Numbered from the stretch's first letter, positions 24,192 to 33,084 are shown. The stretch: DNA of 64,000 bases from Azoarcus sp. KH32C (GCF_000349945.1 NC_020516.1:372001-436000); one strand, 5' to 3'. The notes: generated from the sequence alone by a model not told the origin. Translations and numbers: made by a program.

Positions 24192-25019
24192 TCACTTGAT
24201 ATGGCAAGTGAGGCACAGTTCAGAAGAGGTCGAATCGAGCCGCAAAAACAAGGGGCGGACGGAATGCGGGTCGTGGCAACTCGCGCATTCGACAAACGGA
24301 ATCTCGGTCTGATCTTCGGCGTCAATCCGCACATAGAGCGGTACATCCAGCCGGCCGCGCTGACCGGTCGGCGCTGTTTTGGATACCCACCATACCGGAC
24401 GGTTGTCGATCACGCCGCGAGTCGCGTTTCTGAATCCCTCGTCGAACTTGACGAATTGGCCGGGGTTGATCAGCTTTCCGGCGCGCTTCAGTGTTTCGCG
24501 TATTCGGCTGCGTTGTTCTGCCGTGAGGGCGCCGCGGTAGGGCACGGCGAACGGGTGGTCCAGTCCGCCGCCAGAAACTCCGAATGCTTGGGAGGAGTCA
24601 TGGCACGAGAGGCAGGCAATTGATTGGGAGCCGACAGCCGTACTCCCGTCCTTGCCCATCCGTCCAATATCGTCAAACATCGTGAAGGTTCCGTTGGGCG
24701 GAGTCGAGCTTTGCCACTTGGGTTGAACCGCGTCACCGGACGTTGTGTCGGTGGGGGTGTGGCAGAACACGCAGATCTGGCGCGGGTCGGTATTCTCCCC
24801 GCTGTCTGCGCGTGCGAGGTTGTGCTTGGTGTTGCGCATGTCGATCCGCTGCGCGTCGCACGTGCCTGCAATGAGCAGCAGCCACACAACGAGGAGTGCA
24901 TGGGCTGCGTGACGTAGAAAGGGCCTTGAGGCAGAAGGCACGGCTAAGCTGAGTGTGGCGATGATCGGCAATTCCAACGGATGGAACGTGTTTCCCGGTA
25001 TTGGGAATATACAGGGCAA
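24192..25019 (-). CDS. Tetraheme c-type cytochrome, divergent OmcE-like paralogue
   Basis: Up to 275 residues. The hydrophobic signal (HALLVVWLLLIAGTCDAQ) starts about 38 residues in, so a later start is possible. Hemes are CVFCH, CLSCH, CASCH and CLTCH in the same order as the 21822 gene, with KHNL, LDHP and CHDPH kept. The third element is CHTPT rather than CHTPH, so the mature protein has seven histidines, one short of full bis-His ligation for four hemes. PLWN is QPKW here. The gene follows the monoheme cytochrome by 35 nt. It may be a cap, adaptor or non-polymerising partner of the OmcE-like protein (inference). Confidence 0.85.
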   Translation of the reverse strand: MPCIFPIPGNTFHPLELPIIATLSLAVPSASRPFLRHAAHALLVVWLLLIAGTCDAQRIDMRNTKHNLARADSGENTDPRQICVFCHTPTDTTSGDAVQPKWQSSTPPNGTFTMFDDIGRMGKDGSTAVGSQSIACLSCHDSSQAFGVSGGGLDHPFAVPYRGALTAEQRSRIRETLKRAGKLINPGQFVKFDEGFRNATRGVIDNRPVWWVSKTAPTGQRGRLDVPLYVRIDAEDQTEIPFVECASCHDPHSVRPLFLRLDSTSSELCLTCHIK

Positions 25020-25054
25020 GGTCTGCGGACTTAAACGGCCCGACGCAGCTCCTC

Positions 25055-25360
25055 CTATCTGACTTGCGCCACCATATACTCCACGGCGTCGCGAATCTGT
25101 TCGTCGGTCAGGCCCGCATTTCCTCCCTTCGGTGGCATGCCTCCCTTGCCGCGTAGAGCCGATTGTAACAATGTATCGACGCCGCCCTGGATGCGCGGAG
25201 ACCAGGCGGTTTTGTCGCCCAGAACAGGTGCTCCGGCTACGCCGGTATCATGACAGGCGCGACAGATTTGAGTATAAACCAGCCTGCCATCGCCTGCGGT
25301 TGCGTCGGCTATCGAGCAGAGAAGCAGGAGGGCGATCGGTATGGCAGCGAGTTTCATCAT
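25055..25360 (-). CDS. Monoheme cytochrome c5-like protein
   Basis: This small class I cytochrome has 101 residues: signal (about 1-22), heme motif CRACH (about 33-37) and Met ligand region GGMPPKGG (about 74-81). Length and the late conserved LTDEQIRDAVEYM helix fit the c5/c551 group. Such proteins shuttle single electrons in the periplasm. It heads a minus-strand unit with the tetraheme paralogue and the NHL lipoprotein and has the best sigma-54 promoter match in the window upstream. Confidence 0.92.
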   Translation of the reverse strand: MMKLAAIPIALLLLCSIADATAGDGRLVYTQICRACHDTGVAGAPVLGDKTAWSPRIQGGVDTLLQSALRGKGGMPPKGGNAGLTDEQIRDAVEYMVAQVR

Positions 25361-25422
25361 GCTTCCGTTGGGGGGTTCGCTGGCGGGAAACGCTTTGGCA
25401 ATGGTTGTTGTCGAAGACCTGA

Positions 25423-25438
25423 AGCAACCGACATGCCA
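25423..25438 (-). promoter_or_regulatory. Sigma-54 promoter (-24/-12) for the c5/tetraheme/NHL unit
   Basis: The minus strand reads TGGCATGTCGGTTGCT, differing from TGGCAC-R-N4-TTGC-W at one base. The expected start is near 25412, giving a leader of about 52 nt before the c5 gene. Confidence 0.75.
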
Positions 25439-25464
25439 TGCGTGCCTGCGAGCTTCGACGGAAC

Positions 25465-25480
25465 CGGTTCGGTTCTTGCA
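25465..25480 (+). promoter_or_regulatory. Possible sigma-54 promoter for the diheme/triheme operon
   Basis: CGGTTCGGTTCTTGCA has the GG/GC spacing and a perfect TTGCA, but the -24 element is weak. The expected start is near 25491, 24 nt before the GTG. It overlaps the palindrome TCTTG-CAT-CAAGA, which could instead explain the -12-like bases. Confidence 0.35.
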
Positions 25481-25486
25481 TCAAGA
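25474..25486. promoter_or_regulatory. Palindrome TCTTG-CAT-CAAGA upstream of the diheme operon
   Basis: This is a perfect 5-3-5 inverted repeat 29 nt before the GTG start. It is similar to TTTTG-CGT-CAAAA at 3047-3059. It may be an operator; support is limited to symmetry and recurrence. Confidence 0.3.
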
Positions 25487-25514
25487 CCGCAGTTTTTCGA
25501 CCTAGAGGTATCTT

Positions 25515-26366
25515 GTGAATCAGGACAAGCAATTCATGCAGGTCGTGCGTCTGTGTGCGATCGGTTTTGGCGTCGCGTCGAGCGTTGCGGCGTACGGGGG
25601 AATGATCAAGGCGGACGTGCTGTATCACGAATACTGTTCGGTTTGCCACGGTGACCGTGGCGACGGCAATTCACGAGCGATGAAGAGCCTGAATCCGCCG
25701 CCGCGCGATCTCACCAAGGCGGGATCGTCGCTGCCGCGCGATTACATCCTGCAGGTGATTTCGAACGGCAAGCCGGGCACCGCCATGGTCGGCTTCAAGA
25801 CGCGCTTGAATTCGGAGCAACTCGGTGCGCTGGCGGACTATGTGCATAACGACATCGTGCACCGCGGGGCCGATATTGCCGCAGGGACGGTATCGGCGCC
25901 TTCCGGATCGTCCGGGACGCTGGGCGGCGCCCACAAGCTGTCGTCCGCTGAAGTTGGCAGCTCGGCACCGGTGCCTCCGATTGCCGCTCCGTTGCCCGCT
26001 GACAAGCCGGTGAGTCCGGACGAGCGCGCCGACATGAAGTCGCCCTTTCCGTCGGGATTGAAGGGCGAGGCGGCAAAGGGCAAGGAGTTCTACACGAAGA
26101 ACTGTGCCGAGTGCCACGGGGTGAATGGCGACGGTCAGGGGCCGCGCGCGTACTTCATCCGCCCGGTGCCGCGTAATTTCCTGCAGGAGCGCTCGCGCCT
26201 GACGCTGAACCGTCCGGCCATCTATGCCGCGGTGTTCTTCGGACGTACGGGCACCGAGATGCCGGCCTGGAGCAAGGTGCTGAGCGAGCAGGAAATCGCG
26301 AACGTGTCGGAATACGTGTTCGAAACCTTCATCCGTTCGGGTGAGAAGGCTGCGAAGGCGAAATGA
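25515..26366 (+). CDS. Diheme class I cytochrome c
   Basis: A 283-residue exported protein with two cytochrome c domains, hemes CSVCH (about 41-45) and CAECH (about 194-198). Each domain has a downstream Met (GTAMVGF; GTEMPAW) as probable sixth ligand. A Pro/Ala/Ser-rich linker (about 120-170) joins the domains. The GTG start at 25515 has AGAGG 7 nt upstream; an ATG seven codons later is the alternative. The stop overlaps the next gene start (ATGATG). The tandem class I cytochromes probably relay electrons between periplasmic partners or act with an unidentified dehydrogenase. Confidence 0.93.
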   Translation: MNQDKQFMQVVRLCAIGFGVASSVAAYGGMIKADVLYHEYCSVCHGDRGDGNSRAMKSLNPPPRDLTKAGSSLPRDYILQVISNGKPGTAMVGFKTRLNSEQLGALADYVHNDIVHRGADIAAGTVSAPSGSSGTLGGAHKLSSAEVGSSAPVPPIAAPLPADKPVSPDERADMKSPFPSGLKGEAAKGKEFYTKNCAECHGVNGDGQGPRAYFIRPVPRNFLQERSRLTLNRPAIYAAVFFGRTGTEMPAWSKVLSEQEIANVSEYVFETFIRSGEKAAKAK

Positions 26367-27373
26367 TGGGTCGTGCCTGGATGGGCGGGCTGGTCGCAGT
26401 GTTGGCTGCGGTCCAGCTCGCGGCTCCGGCATTCGCCGCCGAAGCTCGCAAGGACGAAGCCCGGCTCGAGGCCGGACGCAAGATCTACAATTTCCGCTGC
26501 TACTTCTGTCACGGCTACTCAGGGGATGCAAAGACCCTGGCGGCCACTTACCTGCAGCCGCGGCCGCGGGACTTCACGAAGGACGATGAGCGCTCGATCA
26601 GTCGCGAGCAGATGCTCGCGGCTGTGCGCGACGGCAAGCCAGGGACCGCAATGAAGGGGTTCCGGGGCATCATTTCCGACAGCGACGTCGAGAAGGTCGT
26701 CGACTTCGTGCGCGACGAGTTCATCCGCCGCAAGGCGCCGAACACCCGGTACCACACGCCCGAGAACGGCTGGACGAATCATGAGCGCAACAAACTGGCG
26801 TTTCCGTTCGCAACCGGCCAGATTCCGCTGGATCGCCCGTGGGATCAGCTGAGTGCTGCCGAGCAACAGGGCAAGCGGCTGTTTCTGTCGACCTGCGTGA
26901 CCTGTCATGACCACGCTCGGACGGAGGATCCGGGGCCGGCGTGGGGCGGGCGGCCGCTTTCCTATCCGCGCAATCACTTCGATCCGGGCGACGACATGAA
27001 GCCGGCGCCGGCAACGAAGCTCGATGCGATTGCGAGCGCAAGTCCCTACAAGTTGCACGACGTGGTGCCGCAGGTGGCCGGTCTTACTGCGAAGGAGAAG
27101 CGCGGAGAGGCGTTATACCAATCGAACTGTGCTTTCTGTCATGCTGCAACGGGAACCGGACGAAACTGGATTGGCAGTTTCATGGAACCTCATCCGCGCG
27201 ACTTGACCGATCCCAAGTTCATGAAGGACATGACGCGCCAGCGCTTGGCGCATACGATCCGGGAAGGGCTTGCAAATACGTCGATGCCGGCGTGGAAGTC
27301 GGTGCTCAAGGATGATGAGATCGAGGCGATCATCGCCTACATCTCCCGAGTGTTTCATCCCGTGAAGTCGTAA
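26363..27373 (+). CDS. Triheme class I-type cytochrome c
   Basis: This 336-residue exported protein has three separate cytochrome c domains: CYFCH (about 52), CVTCH (about 179) and CAFCH (about 253), with Met regions GTAMKGF and TSMPAWK after the first and third. The DGKPGTAMKGF block repeats the diheme protein's NGKPGTAMVGF, so the two genes share an ancestor. It is translationally coupled to the diheme gene. The middle domain lacks an obvious matching Met motif, so its ligation may differ. Substrate or partner is unknown. Confidence 0.92.
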   Translation: MMGRAWMGGLVAVLAAVQLAAPAFAAEARKDEARLEAGRKIYNFRCYFCHGYSGDAKTLAATYLQPRPRDFTKDDERSISREQMLAAVRDGKPGTAMKGFRGIISDSDVEKVVDFVRDEFIRRKAPNTRYHTPENGWTNHERNKLAFPFATGQIPLDRPWDQLSAAEQQGKRLFLSTCVTCHDHARTEDPGPAWGGRPLSYPRNHFDPGDDMKPAPATKLDAIASASPYKLHDVVPQVAGLTAKEKRGEALYQSNCAFCHAATGTGRNWIGSFMEPHPRDLTDPKFMKDMTRQRLAHTIREGLANTSMPAWKSVLKDDEIEAIIAYISRVFHPVKS

Positions 27374-27380
27374 CGGACTG

Positions 27381-27426
27381 GCGCAGTAACGGTCGCCCCG
27401 CATTGTTGGGGTCGCCGTCACTGCGC
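27381..27426. terminator. Long hairpin between convergent genes
   Basis: Arms GCGCAGTAACGG and CCGTCACTGCGC (one mismatch) enclose a 22-nt loop that itself holds CCCC/GGGG. It begins just after the triheme cytochrome stop and overlaps the stop codon of the opposing TMTC-like gene. It lacks a T-run, so a bidirectional or Rho-assisted terminator is likely rather than certain. Confidence 0.5.
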
Positions 27427-29517
27427 GGTTCGTGCCGGCAACCCTCCGACGGTAAGCTGATCGAGGAGTTGGCGGGCACGTTCATGCTCGGGTGCCAACG
27501 ACAAGGTACGATTGGCTGCTTCAATCGCGAGCTCTTTTTGACCTAAGTGCGCAAGGGCTTCTGCACGACCGTAATGGGCTCGTGCCTCCATGGGTTCCAG
27601 TTGGATTCCGAGCTCGAAATCGGAAAGCGCGGAAGGATAGTTGCCGAGTCGAAGGTGGGCAAAGCCGCGGTTCATGAAGGCCTGAGATCGGGAAGGGTCG
27701 AGGCGCACTTCCCGAGTGAAGGCGACAATTGATTCCGCGTAGCGGCCGGTACGTGCCTTCGTCATTCCTTGAAGATCAAAGAAGTCGGCAGTCGCAATAG
27801 CCGGATCCAGACCGTATGCTTCATCGAGCGCTCGTTGGGCAAGCTCGGCTCGGTTGGTCTCAAGATAGATGCTTGCGAGTTCGTAAAGGGGCAGAGGGGA
27901 ACTCCGCTTCAATGTGTTCGCGCGCAGTAACAGGGCTTCGCCGTCGTTGAGCCTGCCCATCGCAGCGTAGAGGGCCCCCAGGGCATATGGGCCGCGAAAG
28001 TCATCCGGTTCCAGCGCGATGAAGCGCAGGTAGTCATTCTCGGCTTCGCTTATGCGCCCGCTCTTGCGGTAGCTCGAGCCTCGGTTAAGGTAAGCGATAG
28101 AGCGTTTCGAGTCGAGTTCGATGGCCCTTGTGTATGCTCGGAGTGCATCCTCGCTGCGATTTTCCTCTTCATAAGCCGTGGCGAGATTGGTCCAGGTGCG
28201 GGGCGCCATCGGGGCGACGTGAGTCGCGTGCTCATAGAGCGTTGAAGGGGTCCGCCAGACGGGGATGCGAATGATCGTGCTTGCAGTCAGTGATGCGGCG
28301 AGCGTGACGCTCAGTGCCGCGAGTGCCAGTCGTTTCCTCGGGCCGTTGGCCAGGACTCTCAGGGCGAGAGCCAGTAGTCCAGCTAATCCGACTGACGGCA
28401 AGTACATGCGGTGTTCGAAGACCATTTCGAGAGCGATGGCGCTGCTCTCGATCGCCAGCGTGACCGGTATCCAGAGAAGAAGGAATGCCGCGCGAGCGAA
28501 ACGCGTTCGGGCGGCTAGCCAGAGTGCGCCTGCGAGCCATGCGGCAACCCCCAGAATGGCGGCGGCAGTGGTCCAGGGGGAAAAGAGGCTGGTCGATACG
28601 GGGAAGTCGTGTTCGATCGAGAAACGCCCTGGTAGCGGCCACAGAATCTGTCCGAGGTGGAACGCAATGACTCGCGGTTGGGTCAGGAGGCGCTCTGCCA
28701 GGGTGAAGTCACGGACTGCGTAGGCCGGGGTGATGTATTTCCATATCGGGCCATGGATGAGGGCGAGATCCAGCACGGCGTAGACTAGGATCAGCACCGG
28801 CAGCATCAGGATGGCCCGGTCGAGATGCGACCGGACGCGTTCGCCGGTCGGGCGACAAAGGATGTATTCCGCCAATAAGTAGAGCGCCGGAAGTACAAAG
28901 GCGTTCTCCTTCGACAGACATGCGGCCACTGCGGTAAGTGCAGTCACCGGGTACCACAATCGACCATGTCCTGTGAGGCGTGCGCGGATATAGGCGAAGA
29001 CCGAGAGCAGCATGAACAGCGCGGCAAGTGATGCCATACGCTGGACAATGTAAGTGACTGCCTGAACCTGAATCGGATGAACGGCCCAGACAGCTGCGGT
29101 GATCGAAGCTGCCAGCCAATCGCTACGGGTCGCTTCGCGATTTCCTGCAAGTATCTGCAGCAAGAGAGCGAGAACGCTCAAGCTGACGCAGATGTGAATA
29201 ATGATATTGGTGGTCTGAAACGTCGCCGGCCTGCCGCCGCCGCGCCACCAGTCGATGGCGATGGTGACATTGGCAATCGGCCGTTGCGGGAGTAGTCCAT
29301 CCGTCCAGGCGCGGCGGAGGGAGTCGAAGGATAGGTCGGTCATGTGGACCGGGCCGTGGCTGACGATGTTGCTGGCGTCGTCGAGATGAAATCCGTTGGC
29401 CGGAGCGTCGTGGTAGGCGACGATGACCAATGCGATCAATGCGCCCACGAGCACGCCTCGATAAAGCCAACTGGGCAGGAGAGCGCGGCGAGATATGGGT
29501 TCGGAGTGGTCGGCCAT
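27418..29517 (-). CDS. TMTC-like GT-C membrane protein with TPR domain (1 of 3)
   Basis: A 699-residue inner-membrane protein with about 10-11 spans in the first 430 residues. A luminal/periplasmic first loop carries FHLDD, the acidic motif of GT-C glycosyltransferases. Conserved blocks shared with both neighbours are HPIQVQAVTYIVQRM, CLSKENA, LTQPRVIAFH and FEHRMYLPSVG. Six to seven TPRs follow (about 455-690). The plan matches TMTC/DUF1736 proteins; human TMTCs are O-mannosyltransferases that use a polyprenyl-phosphate sugar. The ATG at 29517 lies 22 nt after the next paralogue. Enzymatic function here is inferred. It is the longest TPR version of the three. Confidence 0.85.
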   Translation of the reverse strand: MADHSEPISRRALLPSWLYRGVLVGALIALVIVAYHDAPANGFHLDDASNIVSHGPVHMTDLSFDSLRRAWTDGLLPQRPIANVTIAIDWWRGGGRPATFQTTNIIIHICVSLSVLALLLQILAGNREATRSDWLAASITAAVWAVHPIQVQAVTYIVQRMASLAALFMLLSVFAYIRARLTGHGRLWYPVTALTAVAACLSKENAFVLPALYLLAEYILCRPTGERVRSHLDRAILMLPVLILVYAVLDLALIHGPIWKYITPAYAVRDFTLAERLLTQPRVIAFHLGQILWPLPGRFSIEHDFPVSTSLFSPWTTAAAILGVAAWLAGALWLAARTRFARAAFLLLWIPVTLAIESSAIALEMVFEHRMYLPSVGLAGLLALALRVLANGPRKRLALAALSVTLAASLTASTIIRIPVWRTPSTLYEHATHVAPMAPRTWTNLATAYEEENRSEDALRAYTRAIELDSKRSIAYLNRGSSYRKSGRISEAENDYLRFIALEPDDFRGPYALGALYAAMGRLNDGEALLLRANTLKRSSPLPLYELASIYLETNRAELAQRALDEAYGLDPAIATADFFDLQGMTKARTGRYAESIVAFTREVRLDPSRSQAFMNRGFAHLRLGNYPSALSDFELGIQLEPMEARAHYGRAEALAHLGQKELAIEAANRTLSLAPEHERARQLLDQLTVGGLPARTAQ

Positions 29518-29539
29518 CGAAAGACGCAGAGGGCAAGGG

Positions 29540-31222
29540 TTAGCGGTAGCAGTCGTTGCGGACGCCGAGGAAGCATGCGCGATGGCGGGCCCATCTTGCA
29601 TCTTCAGGCCGGCCCGCAGCCTGATAGATCTCGAAGAGATAGTGAAAGGCTGCGCTGTCTTTGTCGGACAGGCTTATTGCGGTTTCGAGGTCGTGCTGTG
29701 CCGCATCGGCTTCGCCATGCACCCAATGGGCAACGCCGCGGTTGGTCCAAGGTGCTGCGTATCGGGCATCCAGCTCGATGGCACGTGAGAAGGCATCGAG
29801 GGCTTGCGCATAGTGCTCGGGCGAGACTTGCTCATTACGTCGCTGGCTCAGCAGCGAAATTCCGAGATAGTTCCATGCGCGCGCCGAGTGCGGCGCAACT
29901 TTGACGGCCTGCTCATAGAGCGTCGTTTCGGTTCGCCACTGCGGTATGCGCTCGTTGGTTGACCACATCGAGAGCAGGGCGAATGTGGCCAAGACGGTCC
30001 ACGCGACGGCGCGTCCTCGCGGATGCCAACTTCCGGTCCGCGCAAGGCCCTGCGCGACAAGGCCGGCAAAGCCAACCGAAGGGAGGTACATGCGGTGCTC
30101 GAAAACCATTTCGAGCGGAACGAAGGAGCTCTCTATGACGAGGGTGGCGGGAATCCAGAGCATCCAGAATGCCGAGATGCGATGCATTCTTCCGTATGCA
30201 AGCTTGAGTGCGACGCCGCACCACGCAGTGATGACGAGGGCCGGCAACCAGAACGCGAGCGAAGCTGCGGAATGGACGATCTGTACATCGTGTTCGAGGG
30301 AAAAACGGTCGGGTAGCGGCCAGAGAAGCTGGGAGATGTGAAAGAGAACGACCTTGGGTTGAGTCAACAGACGGTCGCCCAGCGTGAAGCTTCTCGTCTC
30401 ATAACCGCGCAAGGCCCAATGACTGATAGGGCCTTGTGCGAGGAGGTCGATAAGAATGAAAAGCGTCCCGACGAGCGGAAGGGCGATTAGAGCTCGATCG
30501 AATCGCGATCTGATCAATGGTCCGTCGGAGCGGACGATCAGGAATTCGGTCATCAGTAGCAGCAATGGCGCAATCCAGGCGTTTTCCTTGGATGTCGCTG
30601 CGAGTAGCAGGCTGATGACTGAGCATGCGAGCCACAAGAAGGGCTGACGGGTGTTGCCGCGTGCTTTGAGATATGAGGTTGCAGCTGTCAGGGTGAATAG
30701 GGCTGCCAGGATCGTCATACGCTGAACGATGTAGCTGACCGCTTGTACGTGGATGGGCTGAAGGGCCCACCACAGCGTTGCACCAGCCGCTGCGAGGAGG
30801 GGGGGCGGCGGCAGTGACCCGCCATTCGCCATCAGTTGGACCTGGCGAAGCAGGCTCCACACGGCGCAGGTGGTAAGCACGTGAAGCGCGAGGTTGGTGA
30901 CCAGGAATGGTGCCGCTGCGCCATTGCCGCGCCACCAGTCCAGCGCAAATGTGATCGAAGGGAGCGGGCGCAGCGGCAAGAAGGCATGGCGGCCAGCTTC
31001 AATTAGGCCTGAAAGGCTGAGCGTCGACAGTTTGATTGCCTGAAGCTGGAGAATGTTCGGCCAGTCGTCAAAGTGGAACCCATTCCTCTCCATGCCATGG
31101 TAGGTGACTATGACGGCCAGCGAGAGTGCGACGCAGGCGACCGCTCCCCACCACCACGGAGGGTTGGAACTGGAGACGGCCTTGTCGACCTGAAGACGCT
31201 GTGAAATGAGCTGTGAGTGCAT
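29540..31222 (-). CDS. TMTC-like GT-C membrane protein with TPR domain (2 of 3)
   Basis: A 560-residue paralogue of the flanking genes. The first-loop acidic motif is NGFHFDDWPNI. Other shared blocks are PIHVQAVSYIVQRMTILAAL, TSKENAW, LTQPKVVLFH and FVPLEMVFEHRMYLPSVG. Its TPR tail is shorter (about two to three repeats after residue 425) and ends with a Cys-containing segment (RACFLGVRNDCYR) also hinted at in copy 3. The ATG at 31222 overlaps the preceding stop as TGATG. The same GT-C inference applies. Confidence 0.85.
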   Translation of the reverse strand: MHSQLISQRLQVDKAVSSSNPPWWWGAVACVALSLAVIVTYHGMERNGFHFDDWPNILQLQAIKLSTLSLSGLIEAGRHAFLPLRPLPSITFALDWWRGNGAAAPFLVTNLALHVLTTCAVWSLLRQVQLMANGGSLPPPPLLAAAGATLWWALQPIHVQAVSYIVQRMTILAALFTLTAATSYLKARGNTRQPFLWLACSVISLLLAATSKENAWIAPLLLLMTEFLIVRSDGPLIRSRFDRALIALPLVGTLFILIDLLAQGPISHWALRGYETRSFTLGDRLLTQPKVVLFHISQLLWPLPDRFSLEHDVQIVHSAASLAFWLPALVITAWCGVALKLAYGRMHRISAFWMLWIPATLVIESSFVPLEMVFEHRMYLPSVGFAGLVAQGLARTGSWHPRGRAVAWTVLATFALLSMWSTNERIPQWRTETTLYEQAVKVAPHSARAWNYLGISLLSQRRNEQVSPEHYAQALDAFSRAIELDARYAAPWTNRGVAHWVHGEADAAQHDLETAISLSDKDSAAFHYLFEIYQAAGRPEDARWARHRACFLGVRNDCYR

Positions 31223-33084
31223 CAATTGGGTGGCGTTGCCGAGGTGGATCGCGCGATGTCGCAGTCGGATTTGATGTCAAGGCGGCAGGCCGCCGTTCGA
31301 GCCCGCCGTGCCTCCGCTGACCGTCCGAGGCCTTGATAGATCTGTGCGAGGTAATGGAGGGCTATCGGTTCGTGCGGAGACAGGCTCGTCGCCTTTTCGA
31401 AGTCGATGCGTGCACTGCCCGCGTCTCCCAGGAAAAGCTTCGCCGTTCCCCGATTGGTCCAGGCGGGTGCGTAGCTTGGGTCGACATCGATAGCGCGGGA
31501 GAAGTCCTGCAGCGCATCCTGCAATTGACCGGCTCGGAGGTTCAGGAGGCCCAGGTTGTTGTAGCCGAGCACTTGGCGAGGGAATTGCGCGATCGCTTGT
31601 TCGTAGATATCGCGTGCCTCTTGGGTCTTACCCATTGACTCGAGGATGACTCCGCGATTGACGAAGGGATAGCCGTCGCCCCAGCGGGGTTCGAGCGCAA
31701 TCGCACGGTCGACCGCCTGTAGTGCCAATTGGCGCTGTCCGGCGTCCAGATAGCTCAGCGCGAGTTGATTCCAGGCGCCGACGGATCGAGGCGCGTGCTT
31801 GACCGCTTGTTCGTACAGTGTCAGATCGTTGCGCCATTGAGGAAGTCGTTGTGCCGTCGACCAGCATGCGAAGGCGGTCGCCACCGCGAGCAGGGTCCAG
31901 GCGACGGCCGCGCCGTTACTGTTGGACCGGTGCAGCCGCTCGAGTCCGAGGGCAATCAGCCCGGCGACACCGACGAGCGGCAGGTACATCCGGTGCTCGA
32001 AGATGAGTTGCAGGGGCACGAAGCTGCTTTCGAGCAGCAGCGCCGCGGGCAGCCAGAGCATGAAGAAGCCGGCCGCGCGCTGGCCGGGCCTTTGTGCCAA
32101 CCTCGCTCCGACAGCGCACCAAGCGACGATCAAAGACATCGGCAGCCAGAACTCCCATGACGCCGCGCTGCGCACGAGTTCGACATCGTGTTCGAGCGAA
32201 AATCGATCGGGCAGCAGCCACAGAATCTGCGATGCGTGGAACAGGAGTACCTTGGGTTGGGTGAGCAGGCGTTCGACCAGCGTGAAGTCGCGGTCCGGAT
32301 ATCCGCGCAGGACCCAGTGGCTGAGCGGGCCGTCGACGGCAACGTCGAGGACGGCTGCGGCGATGACGAGAAGGGGCGACGCGAGCAGCAGCCGATCGAC
32401 TGGCGAGCGGATCAGCGGGCCGTTGTTACGCAGAACCAGGAACTCGGCCATCAGTACGAGGGCAGGGGTGACCCAGGCGTTTTCCTTGGACAACGCCCCG
32501 AGTATGAAGGAGAGTGCCGAGATGACCATCCATCCCGGGCTGAACGCGCCGTTCTGGCGAGCTTTGAGGTAGGCCCAGACGCAGAGGACGGAAAAGAGTG
32601 CCGCGAGTTCCGTCATGCGTTGAACGGCGTAGCTGACCGCTTGGACATGGATTGGCTGCGATGCCCACCACAGCGCTGCGGCGCCCGCAGCGACAATTGC
32701 CGCGCGGCCGAGTGCTCGGTCGTTTGCGGCATAGAAAACGGCAAGCAGCAGAGCCATCGTTGCCCATGCAGTGAGGATGTGGAGGGCAAGATTGGTGACG
32801 AGAAAGGCGGCGGGATGGCCTTCGTCGCGCCACCAGTCAACCGCAAACGTCAGCGAGGCGACGGGGCGACGCGCGAGATGCGCATTGGCGGCGGCGTTCA
32901 GCAAGCCCTCAAGGCTGAACTGTTCCATCCGGACCGGCGCGTGATTCAGAATGTTGGGCCAGTCGTCGTAGTGGAAGCCGTTGGACGCGATACCCCGATA
33001 CGCGATCAGAATAAACGCTGCCAGGGCCGCTGCGACGAGGATCCGGGTCAGGCCGGTTTCGATGCGGGAGTGTCGTATGATCAC
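31222..33084 (-). CDS. TMTC-like GT-C membrane protein with TPR domain (3 of 3)
   Basis: A 620-residue protein and the first gene of the three-gene unit. It has the NGFHYDDWPNI acidic loop (about 34-44), QPIHVQAVSYAVQRM, LSKENAW, LTQPKVLLFH and FVPLQLIFEHRMYLPLVG. About four TPRs follow (about 430-600), ending with RTAACRLDIKSDCD. It is divergent from the DPM1-like gene at 33308, which could supply its lipid-linked donor. The 223-nt gap between them holds no gene. Confidence 0.85.
   Translation of the reverse strand: MIIRHSRIETGLTRILVAAALAAFILIAYRGIASNGFHYDDWPNILNHAPVRMEQFSLEGLLNAAANAHLARRPVASLTFAVDWWRDEGHPAAFLVTNLALHILTAWATMALLLAVFYAANDRALGRAAIVAAGAAALWWASQPIHVQAVSYAVQRMTELAALFSVLCVWAYLKARQNGAFSPGWMVISALSFILGALSKENAWVTPALVLMAEFLVLRNNGPLIRSPVDRLLLASPLLVIAAAVLDVAVDGPLSHWVLRGYPDRDFTLVERLLTQPKVLLFHASQILWLLPDRFSLEHDVELVRSAASWEFWLPMSLIVAWCAVGARLAQRPGQRAAGFFMLWLPAALLLESSFVPLQLIFEHRMYLPLVGVAGLIALGLERLHRSNSNGAAVAWTLLAVATAFACWSTAQRLPQWRNDLTLYEQAVKHAPRSVGAWNQLALSYLDAGQRQLALQAVDRAIALEPRWGDGYPFVNRGVILESMGKTQEARDIYEQAIAQFPRQVLGYNNLGLLNLRAGQLQDALQDFSRAIDVDPSYAPAWTNRGTAKLFLGDAGSARIDFEKATSLSPHEPIALHYLAQIYQGLGRSAEARRARTAACRLDIKSDCDIARSTSATPPN

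Noticed and set aside
9695..27373. An MtrCAB-type decaheme conduit
   Set aside because: No decaheme MtrA or MtrC-like protein is present; the cytochromes have one to four hemes here and eleven in the distant operon.
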